Positions 56,406 through 64,000 of a stretch of DNA of 64,000 nucleotides are shown here, piece after piece. The stretch lies in NCBI RefSeq assembly GCF_022682495.2, contig NC_071393.1:115894239-115958238 (forward strand), in the 5' to 3' direction. The notes under the pieces are model-generated. The model was given only the letters and a program-made list of their open reading frames with translations, made no database searches and was not told where the DNA came from. Each line of letters begins with the position of its first letter. Position 1 is the stretch's first letter. Source of the DNA: Desmodus rotundus (taxonomy: Eukaryota > Chordata > Mammalia > Chiroptera > Phyllostomidae). A program made the translations under genes and the position numbers.

Positions 56406-57818
56406 CTAGGAAGAGAGATGTGCTGATGAAGGGGAGCATCCCCATGCCCAACAAAACAGCCCCAGCCCTCCAGGCCTCTGACCCGCTCCTGCATATGCTT
56501 CTGCTGAGCTCTGCAGTGGAAGAAGCTGGCCAGAGCGGAAGGCCTGAGCCCCATGTGCTCTTACCCCCTGGGAGAAGTAGAAGGCAGCAATGCCCAGTGG
56601 CCAGAAACAGCAGAGCATGGAGAAGATAGTGAGCCCCAGGTGGTCCCTGGGAGGCAGCATGAGGAAGTTGTCTTCACTCTCACTCTCTGTAGAGGTTGCA
56701 TCACTCTGCAAAACACAAGCTGGGTTTGTGACCGGACCCAAATCATCCAGCAGCAATGATGTGGGGCCACAGGCAGTATCCTCTGTTGCCGAAGGGAGTG
56801 TGGGCAGGCTCAGCACTCTCTGCCGAAAGCCTTAACAATGATCCAATGATTCCATCTTTAGGAATTTATCACAAGGAAAGAGTCTAAGTATATACGTACA
56901 GGCTTATTCATCATGGGATAGTAATTATAAAAGAGTAGAAATAATCACAATGCCCGATGACCAGAAGGTTGAGTTAACAAGTGACAGGACACCATGTAAC
57001 CCTTTAAAATCACCTTGTAAAAAGATTAAATTATGAGGAGCCATGCTGAAATATGTTGCTAAGAGAGAAAAATCAGGTTATAAAACTAGGTACAGCAAGA
57101 TCTCTCTTGGGGAGTAGGATGGGATAATAACATGAATATAAAAGGACTAGAAGATCATCCACTAAATAGTAATGTTATCTTCCAGTGGTTTTCTGTATTA
57201 TTAACTGTATATTACTTATGAAATTTAAAAGACAAGAACAATAAATGCTATTTAAAAATTAAATAGTCATCCCGAGCTAGTCTCTCCAGGTATGGATAGC
57301 ACTCGTCAGAAGTGCCTTTCTCGGTGACACGCCGATGTCTGGACCCCAAGACAGACTTAATGAATGTCAACACCTGGCAATGGGCCTGGGAATTTGTATT
57401 TTAAACACACACTCACCTCCTCCTCCTCCTGGTCGTCCTCCTGTCCTTGCAGCTCCTCTTGAACCCCATAGGACACGGTCTGGATGGTGACATCTTCTGC
57501 TTGGCCAGGTTCTGTGGGCCCTGCCTGGGGCTCCCAGCTCTCTGTGAAGCTGGTCTCACAGCTGTCTGCCCTGGGTTCTTTGACCATGTCCCTCCCCAAG
57601 AGGCAGCTGGGCCTGTACCAGGCCTCCACGGCCAGCTGCAGGGACCCTGGGTCCAGGAACTGGTGGGGGTGAGCAGGGCCAGCACCTCCCAGGAGGAAGG
57701 AGTAGAGCTTCTCCTGGCACGACCAGCTGGGTGAGGCCTCGGGGTAGGGGTAGGGGCCATGGAGGTGGGCGGGGCTCCGAGGCAGCAGCGGGTTCTGTAG
57801 TTCACTCAGACTCTCCAT
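56247..57818 (-). CDS. SYNDIG1L: Synapse differentiation-inducing 1-like protein (TMEM90A/capucin), three coding exons
   Basis: Joining 57818-57417, 56705-56565 and 56405-56247 on the - strand gives 134 + 47 + 52 codons (233 residues) and a TAG stop; the human protein is about 238. Both introns are phase 0 with GT-AG ends. The N-terminal half (1-134) is hydrophilic, proline-rich and ends in an acidic run. Residues about 155-178 ([20 protein letters not shown]) and about 201-227 are the two hydrophobic segments of the CD225/dispanin family, joined by a short polar loop ([19 protein letters not shown]). The family relative SYNDIG1 acts at excitatory synapses with AMPA receptors; SYNDIG1L is enriched in caudate and putamen and sits in Golgi and other membranes. 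It faces VRTN tail to tail. Nothing looks broken. An old L1 fragment lies in the intron between coding exons 1 and 2. Confidence 0.95.
56565..56705 (-). CDS. SYNDIG1L: SYNDIG1L coding exon 2 (residues 135-181)
   Basis: The acceptor TTTTGCAG precedes AGTGATGCAACC (SDAT...); the donor GTAAGA follows CAGGGG. The exon has 141 bp, is phase 0 at both ends, and codes for the serine/glutamate-rich stretch [14 protein letters not shown] and the first hydrophobic segment with its paired cysteines ([17 protein letters not shown]). Confidence 0.95.
56840..57275 (+). mobile_element. Old L1 3' fragment in the SYNDIG1L intron
   Basis: 'attccatctttaggaattta', 'gtacaggcttattcatcatg' and 'ggttataaaactaggtacag' look like old L1 3' sequence, antisense to the gene. 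It lies between coding exons 1 and 2 and leaves the splice sites clear. Confidence 0.5.
57417..57818 (-). CDS. SYNDIG1L: SYNDIG1L coding exon 1 (residues 1-134)
   Basis: Starts at ATG 57818 ([20 protein letters not shown]) and ends at an acidic run coded by consecutive GAG codons that abut the donor GTGAGT (plus-strand actcac at 57411-57416). The reading frame runs on into the intron for 19 codons before a stop, but the donor is strong and the next exon continues the known protein. Confidence 0.95.
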
Positions 57819-57880
57819 GGTTCTGAGGGCAGCTCCGGGGAAGGGACGCTGGGCCGGTGGAACAGTCCTCAGGGAGCCTG
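57819..57880 (-). other. SYNDIG1L: SYNDIG1L 5' UTR part of the first coding exon, with splice acceptor
   Basis: On the - strand, TCTGTCTTCCACTCCAG lies just upstream (plus 57881 and above), giving an exon start at 57880, or at 57877 if the second CAG is used. About 60 bases of 5' UTR precede the ATG, which has ACC at -3 to -1 and G at +4. There is no in-frame stop between the acceptor and the ATG. A non-coding first exon must lie above 57880; I could not identify it. Confidence 0.65.
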
Positions 57881-57929
57881 CTGGAGTGGAAGACAGACAG
57901 ACCCTGAGGCCAGGGCACCGGATGCAGGA

Positions 57930-58095
57930 CTGGAGTGGTTAAGAGGACCGGCTCTGCAGTTGGACTTGCCTCAGACTCTGCCTTTACCACCGGCCAGCTG
58001 TAGGACCTCCAGCTGGCTACTTAACTTTCCAGAAACTTCTCCATCTCCTTGCCTGTGCGTTGGGGATAACAGCTGTACCTCCCTCATAGACTTGG
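57930..58095 (-). repeat. MIR, reversed, upstream of SYNDIG1L
   Basis: 'ggttaagaggaccggctctg' and 'tacttaactttccagaaact' with 'ggggataacagctgtacct' in reverse MIR order. Confidence 0.6.
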
Positions 58096-58129
58096 TTCGT
58101 TCACTCATCTGGTCAACATAGATTTAGCG

Positions 58130-58620
58130 GGTGCCGTCAGCTCTGTGCTGGCACTGTGCACGTGCTGGGGTGTGATGGCGAGGAAAGAGGGAGGAAGGAG
58201 AGGCAGAGGGATGCACACTTTCTCTTCACGGAGCTTAGGCTGGTGGAGAAGATGGCTGCCCTGAGGAAGTACAGCAGCGGGTGTGGGAATGTGCGATGGA
58301 CTCACACAGAGGCTCAGGGAAGGCTTTGGGGAAGGAGGAGAACAAGTTGACAAGGCGAGGGGAGGGAAGCTCATTTCCTGCAGAGGCCAGATAGAGCATG
58401 GTAGATCTGAGAGCCTGGGAGGAGGCTGGTGTGGCTCAGGGCACAGAGGGAGGTGTGAGACGGGGTGCAGGGCCAGACCATGCAGCCCTGCTGGAGTCTA
58501 AGGGGGCTTCCCGGGTCTCGGCAGGTGCGATAGGATGGGATTTGGATCCTGAAGCCTTTCCTGTCTTTGTGTAGGGAGAGGCTTGGAGAGGACTGGACTG
58601 GCTGTGACACCATTAGGAGG
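58130..58620. repeat. Old LINE (L2/CR1 group) remnant in the SYNDIG1L upstream region
   Basis: 'cacggagcttaggctggtgg', 'gtgcagggccagaccatgca' and 'tggactggctgtgacacca' follow the order of the repeat at 6550-6960. Confidence 0.4.
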
Positions 58621-59420
58621 CCTTGCTGTGGCTTCAGATCAGCTGCGGATATCTGGAACTTAACGGGGAGATAAGGAAAAAAGGAGGAGCCTTGGGAGGT
58701 ACTGACAGGACTTGGTGGCGGGTGGGACACTGGGTTGAGCGAAGATTTGTTCTAGGGTTGCATGGGACCATGCTCTGCTCAGAGCATACAGTTAGTTGTC
58801 AGGTCTTCCTGGGGGAGGACGATTCTCCCCAGGCGTGGCCTCAGGCGCAGGCACCTTTGCTAATCTCCCCTCCAAAGCAAAGTCTGACTTTGGGAAGTCC
58901 CTGTGGAAGCTAAGGCGGGGCCTCCCGGGTGCTGAAATCTGGACTTGCGTATCCTTCCTGAAAGTGTAGACTCGCTCAAAGGCTCGCATGTAGACACCCT
59001 TGAGAGCCGCCTGTTCCTCCTTCAGCCAGCCCTGAGCACCTACTGTAAACCTGGGAAGGGCGCACAGTAGGGGTTCAGGGCTGGCTGAAGGAGGGAAAGG
59101 CAGCCCTTGAGTGTGCCTATGCCAGACCCACACAATGCTGGAGTGTGTCAGGGAGAAGATGAGTATGGAGAGAAAGGAGGGGCAGGCCAGGTGACCCCAG
59201 GGACCGAGCTCTCTGCTCCTCGGTCACATCATGACACTAGACAGTGACAGGGTCATGTGGTCATGTCTTGCCCTGGATTTATAATCCGAACATCAGAGTC
59301 AGTCTTGGCGTGGATACTTCGGTCAAATGTTTAGGCTCTTCTGGGTTTCCTGATCTGCCGAGTGCAGATGATAATCCCTGCCCACCCCACAAGGTTGTCT
59401 TGGGGATCTAAAGAGATGGC

Positions 59421-60008
59421 CAGGTTTGGAAGCAGCCCAGGTGTGCATCAGCAGATGAGAGGATGAAACAGCTGTGGTGCGTTCACACACCGGAACACTA
59501 CTGGGCCGTGAAGAAGAAGGGGGGCCCTTACCCTTGGCGACAGCATGCATGGACCTGGAAAGCATCGTACTAAGTGAAATAAGCCAGTCAGAGGAAGACA
59601 AACGCCATATGATTACACTCACATGTGGAATCTAATGAACAAAATAAGCCAACAAAATAGAAATGGATTCTTAGTTACAGAGAACAGACTGGCAGCTATC
59701 AGAGGCGAGGGGGCTGGAGGGGCTAAGTGAAAAAGGTAAAGGGATTAAGCCAAAAAAACAAGAACAAAAAGATAAAAAACCACAACTCACAGACACAGAC
59801 AGTGGTATGGTGATTACCAAAGGGAAAGGGGGTGGGGGAGGTAGGAGAGGGGAAAGGGAAGATAAGAGGTAATGGGAGGAGACGACTTGGGGTGGTGAAC
59901 ACATAGTAATATACAGATGATCTATTATAGAATTGTACACCTGAAACCCATATAATTTTATTAACCAATGTCACCTCAAAAAATTCAATAAAAATTAAAA
60001 AAGAAGAG
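59421..60008 (+). mobile_element. 5'-truncated L1 insertion
   Basis: ORF2 tail remnant followed by 3' UTR and the end 'tcacctcaaaaaattcaata' plus A tail. A 9-bp target duplication AGAGATGGC (59412-59420 and 60009-60017). It interrupts a reversed MIR. Confidence 0.8.
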
Positions 60009-60251
60009 AGAGATGGCAAGACACAAGTGCATTGTGGATTATGAGAGGGAGGGGCCGCTGCCCCTGCTTCTAGGCTTTGGTCTTCATCTGGCAGGCTGTT
60101 TCTGGCTGAATGGTGAAGGGAAAAGTGGGAGAGATTTCTGCCCTCTGGGCTGCATTTATCTAGGGCTCCTACCCAGTCTTATTCCCCATCAAGAATTCAA
60201 AGCCTGGCAAAGGGCTACTTCTACTTCTGCCCCAAGAGAAATGACAAGATT

Positions 60252-60674
60252 CTAGAAAGCTGGTTCTTGGGAAACCTGAAGGCAGTATGGCCCAGGAATA
60301 GTACCAGGGGAAAGGGACAGAGCGAGGGGAGGGAAGGGCCAGGCAGTGAGAGTGTGTCCGAGGGCGACTGGGCTCCCTGGCTGGCCTGCTGTGAGGGCGG
60401 AGGGTGGCTGTTGCCTGCTGGAGGCAAAGGAGCAGGAGGAGGCTGCGAATACCTCAGGCTCTGAACCCCTGACCAGTGGGGCCTCTGGAGCTGGGGCTTC
60501 AAACATGTCTAAGGGAGAATCTTGCAGGTGCACAAAGAGCATGTGGCCAAAGTGTGTCCAACTCTTCATCCAGGAGGGGACAGGTGGTTCTGGAGACGTT
60601 GGGCTGTCATGCTCCTGGGGGTTGTGCTGGTGCATTAACCAGTTGCAAGTTCTGTTTGAGCTGTCACCAGCCAT
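60252..60674 (-). CDS. Unassigned 140-codon open frame upstream of SYNDIG1L (hypothetical)
   Basis: I do not recognise the product. The frame starts MAGDSSNRTCNWLMHQHNPQ in a strong Kozak context (cttccgccATGGCT: purine at -3, G at +4); 11 more codons are open upstream from 60707. It contains a Trp/His/Met-containing stretch (PSWMKSWTHFGHMLFVHLQD), then a Pro/Ser/Ala-rich tail. It lies on the same strand as SYNDIG1L, about 2.9 kb upstream of its ATG, so it could be an alternative first exon, a separate small gene, an old retrocopy, or chance. The tail looks like random GC-rich translation. No splice signals are clear. Existence as a gene is doubtful. Confidence 0.15.
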   Translation of the reverse strand: MAGDSSNRTCNWLMHQHNPQEHDSPTSPEPPVPSWMKSWTHFGHMLFVHLQDSPLDMFEAPAPEAPLVRGSEPEVFAASSCSFASSRQQPPSALTAGQPGSPVALGHTLTAWPFPPLALSLSPGTIPGPYCLQVSQEPAF

Positions 60675-60730
60675 GGCGGAAGCTTCTTCACACGCAGAGA
60701 TGGGCACACAGGCTTGGGAGGGGGTGGAGC

Positions 60731-60756
60731 TTAAGTCAGGGCTCTCCCTGACTTAA
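60731..60756. repeat. Perfect 11-bp inverted repeat with 4-base loop
   Basis: TTAAGTCAGGG, then CTCT, then CCCTGACTTAA. The arms pair perfectly. It lies about 57 bp upstream (on the - strand) of the ATG at 60674. It can form a hairpin in DNA or RNA, or act as a palindromic protein site; AGTCAG resembles half of an AP-1 site. Confidence 0.85.
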
Positions 60757-61534
60757 CATTCCATGATCCTATAGCCTCAAGGAGCTGCGCAGTTGTGAGA
60801 TCCCCCTACTCTTTGTCGCCTTTCAAGCAAGAGTCAGGGATAGATGAGCAGGCTCAGAGCCCAGTGAGGTGCAGAGCCATCTCCTTCCCTATCGTGGCCC
60901 TCAGAGCAGGTTGAGGGAGGCAAAGGAAAGGCAAGGCATCTACTTGCCAGATGAACAGTGGAGCCGTGGAGTCATCTCCTGGCTTCCCAACTCCCCCTGG
61001 GCTTCCCTGCTCCCAGCCCTGCCTGCCCCCATCTCGCCCACCCTCTGGGATTATAGGACATGCTTCCCAAAGGTCCCCCAGCTTCTCCACCAGCTGGTCT
61101 TAATTTATCCCCTCTACTTTTATCCCCAGTCTTGGGCGTCTTATTGCCAGCGGTATGTAGGGCCTTTCAGCAGGGGTGGGGCGGGGAGGACCAGTGCCAG
61201 GGTCCTTAAAGCAGATGAATGCATCCAACTCAGCCCTGCCTTCTGCCCTGCTTCACCAGGAGGCCTTGGCTAGTCACTAGTCACCTGTCCAATGCCCCAG
61301 AAGGAAAAGAAGGAACTGGGTCCTGGGGTTCTGGCGATTATGAGGGCATTTGCTGGGCACTTGTCCAGGGCAGGTGGGGACAGCTGCGTTCCAGCTCATC
61401 CTCCTGCTTTTGCCAACCACCCTCTTTTGGTCCCAGCTAAGCTTCTGGCACCCAAGTCACACAGCTTTTCCTGGATTGCCGTTAGGCGAGGCTTCTCAGC
61501 ACTTCATTGCACGAAGATGTATGATCCTGTGATT

Positions 61535-61860
61535 CCACAGTGGGGAAAAACTGAAAGCCACCTGAATGGCCAATAGTCAGGGACAAGTTAAATAAATTAT
61601 GGTACAGCAATGCAAGGTGGTACGCGGCCTTCAAGCAGGTGTACCAAGAGGAGTGACATAAGAAAATGCTCACTGCAGATCTAGTGAGAAGGCAGGAAAG
61701 AAAACGGTCGTGCATGTAATCTCAGCTCCGGCAAAATGTCAATAGCAATTCTCTCCGGGGATGGGAGCACAGGTGTTTCTACCATTTTCTTTTTTACACC
61801 GTGGTTTTTCAGTTTTCTACATTTATTTTTTTACAATGAGCATGCACTACTTTTAAACCA
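61535..61860 (+). mobile_element. Old L1 3' fragment
   Basis: 'gacaagttaaataaattatg', 'aggtgtttctaccattttct' and 'ttttacaatgagcatgcact' resemble old L1 3' sequence. Confidence 0.5.
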
Positions 61861-62282
61861 GAACAAATTCAGTGCATAGATTTCTTCTGAATCAAATGAT
61901 CTAAAATTGGTTTAAAACTTCCCCAGGCTGGAGGGTTCCTTCTGGGCCTAGGGGCCGAGCACAGCAGCGAGGCCTACCCTGGCCCACACAGACAGACACA
62001 CATACGCGCACGCACAACCTCCACCTTCACAGAGCGACCAAGCCAGGGGCTGCAGCACCTGTTCCTGGTGGCAGCCAAGGGTCACAGTTCTAACAGGTCG
62101 TACTCTCCCCATACCCTGCTAGGGCCACTGAGAGTTCACTGAGTTGATCTCAGGGGCCTGGCACTGAACTCTGGCCAGAAGCAGGCAGCGGCAGGTCCCC
62201 AGGGGCAACCCTTGGGCCTGTTGCTTCGGGCTGCTTCTCCCTGTCCCTTGGAGTCACAGAGCAGTTTCTGCTGCGTGGTCTG

Positions 62283-62392
62283 CCCTGGACTGTGTGTGTC
62301 TACTCTGTGTGTAGTATTGTGCGCCTGCCTGCTTGCTGGTGAGCTTGCCTGTGTGACAGTGTGTGTGTGTACGTGCACACGTGTGCACTCTG
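62283..62392 (+). repeat. Imperfect (TG)n tract
   Basis: Interrupted TG/TGTGTC units, longest pure run 'cagtgtgtgtgtgtacgtgc'. Confidence 0.75.
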
Positions 62393-63342
62393 CTCCAGAG
62401 GACAGACGTGAGCTGTCTGGATTCTGAAGCTAAGAAAATGACTCCAAAGTGTGCACTTGGGTCTGCGTGTCTGAGCCCCACAAACGGAAAGGGAGAGAAA
62501 ATGAATCTGTGAGGCCAACAGCCCCTGGCTTGTCTTCTTTAGAGCTGAGAACTGAGCTGGGTGCTAAGGTTTTCCAGTCCCTGACGTGGGATGGAGAGCG
62601 CACTGCTCCTTCTCAGACCAGGGACAGGAAGCCCTCGAGGAATCCTCTAGGGTCCAATCACAGCCTCCCAGTGGAGTCCAACTGCACCAGAGTCCAATCA
62701 TAGTACAGTGTAACATCAGTTTGCTTACTATAAAATGTATAAAAGGGGTGAAGGCGTTGCTTTTTAATAGCTCGGCTCGCTATGACCCTGGGATTCTATC
62801 AGGAGGAGAAGAATAACTTAACACGTAGAGATTTTTGCCACGTGCCAGACACTGAACCGTTCCTAATGCTCATTTTGACTCTGTAATTCCAGTGGGAGAA
62901 TAAAAATAAGATGGGGGCTTGCTCTCTAGCTGTGGCAGACAAACTCCTGTCACACTGAGCCTGCTAAAAATGGTGAGGAAAACTAGGGGGAAATATGGGA
63001 GCATTGAAGAATCGCCAAGGGAACGAAAACTCCAGGGGTCAAGGTGCCAGGATCCCAGAGGAAAGAGGAGCACGGAAGGGCTGGCCTGGCCCTTGTCTCT
63101 GCTTTCCCCTCCTTCTAGCAGTATCAGAGGCCAGGAGAAAAACTGGAGTTCAGGGCTTGTTCAGGAAAAGGGGTCCCAGAAAACAGTCCCAGTTTTCAAC
63201 CTCTTTAGGACTACTCCTAGGCGTAGGAGCAAACCGGAAACCAGAGAAACCAGGCTTTGACTCAGCTCCGTCCCTAATTGGATTAAGGTGATCTGCACGC
63301 ACCCTGGCTGCCTGCCTGCCTGAAGCCAAAGGTGTCTCAGGG

Positions 63343-63520
63343 CTGTGGTTCTGAAACTCGAGCGTGCGTTAACGACACCTGGAGGACTCGTTAAACCCGG
63401 GCTTCTGGCTTCCACCCTCACATTTTACGATTCCGGGATGGACCTGGGCACGCACGTTTGTAACAAGTTCCCGGTGATGCTGATGCAGCAGGTCCACGGA
63501 CCGCGCTTTAAGAACTACTG
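63343..63520. mobile_element. hAT MER-type MITE
   Basis: CTGTGGTTCTGAAACTCGAG at one end and CGCTTTAAGAACTACTG at the other form imperfect inverted ends; the interior has 'aacaagttcccggtgatgct', typical of small hAT elements. A Ves SINE follows directly. Confidence 0.65.
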
Positions 63521-63524
63521 CTCT

Positions 63525-63728
63525 TGCCTTAGCTGACGTGGCCCAGATGACTGGGCACTGACCTGCAAAACTATAGGTCGTGGGTTCAATTCCCGATCAG
63601 GGCACATGCCTGGGTTTCTGGCTGGTCCCCAGTTGGGGTGTGTATGGGAGGCACCTGATTAATGTTTCTCTCCCTCTCTCCCTCCCTTCTCCTCTGACTA
63701 AAAATAAATAAATAAAATCTTTAAAAAA
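63525..63728 (+). mobile_element. Ves SINE
   Basis: Degenerate head 'cttagctgacgtggcccag', B box GGTTCAATTCC, 'gatcagggcacatgcctggg', tail AAATAAATAAATAAAATC. Confidence 0.9.
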
Positions 63729-63844
63729 ATATTAAGACAAAGACTGGATTTTTCCAATAACAAAATTAAACTATATGCTGCTTATAGTAATGCACCTTGA
63801 ATATAAACATACAAAAAAGTTCAAAGGAAAAGAATGAATAATAA

Positions 63845-64000
63845 CAACAACACCTCACACTTACTAAGTTTTTACTGTGTTCCAGGCACAATTCTAAATG
63901 CTATGTATTATCTTATTTAATTCTTACTGTAGCCCTATGAAGTCTGTGCCATCATTACCTCCATTTTACAGACTAAGACGGGGCATAAGAAAGTTTAAAG
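63845..64000 (+). repeat. MIR, cut by the window end
   Basis: 'acttactaagtttttactgt', 'gtgttccaggcacaattcta' and 'attacctccattttacagac' in MIR order. Confidence 0.75.

Larger units (their letters stand above)
60009..63342. other. Region upstream of SYNDIG1L
   Basis: Holds the unassigned frame at 60252-60674, the hairpin at 60731-60756, an old L1 piece at 61535-61860 and a TG tract. The SYNDIG1L first exon and promoter may lie here or beyond the window; nothing decisive is visible. Confidence 0.4.

Overview
The window is nuclear DNA from a mammal, almost certainly a bat, probably of the Yangochiroptera. The main evidence is about 25 copies of tRNA-derived SINEs of the bat Ves type, with a head like 'ccctggctggtgtggctcagtgg', a GTTCGATTCC B box, a TC-rich stretch and an AAATAAATAAAATCTT tail. 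A young L1 3' end (AACTGTAATTGAATAACAATAAAA) and many old mammalian repeats (MIR, L2, hAT/MER5-like) agree. There are no operons, prokaryotic genes, CRISPR arrays, rRNA genes or real tRNA genes.

Two protein genes are supported. VRTN (vertnin, + strand) has its whole 711-codon reading frame in one exon at 30250-32385, one base after a good splice acceptor, with a 3' UTR ending near 33280. Its non-coding first exon was not located; the best promoter candidates lie at 20.1-20.3 kb and 24.2-25.0 kb. SYNDIG1L (- strand) is complete for coding: three exons at 57818-57417, 56705-56565 and 56405-56247 give 233 residues, with phase-0 introns. Its 5' UTR is spliced, and the first exon lies above 57880, possibly outside the window. 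The order VRTN(+) then SYNDIG1L(-), tail to tail, is that of human chromosome 14q24.3 as I remember it.

Layout: 1-17.45 kb is gene-free and rich in repeats (12 SINEs, two solo retroviral LTRs, L1 and MER5 pieces). From 17.45 to 35.25 kb, around VRTN, I see no Ves SINE, only old MIR/L1 pieces and one 1.34 kb hAT-type relic. From 35.25 to 46.94 kb SINEs return (12 copies), with a nested pile of LTR, L1 and SINEs and a metallothionein retropseudogene split by a SINE. From 46.94 to 63.5 kb, around SYNDIG1L, Ves SINEs are again absent. One SINE lies at the right edge.

The two genes are not known to work together. VRTN is a nuclear DNA-binding protein that sets thoracic vertebra number; SYNDIG1L is a two-hydrophobic-segment membrane protein of the CD225/dispanin group, enriched in striatum. 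Points of most interest are the internal architecture of VRTN (five degenerate transposase-like helix-turn-helix modules behind an OTU-like domain whose nucleophile position is serine), the SINE-free blocks around both genes, and an unassigned 140-codon frame with a strong Kozak context and a nearby perfect hairpin upstream of SYNDIG1L.
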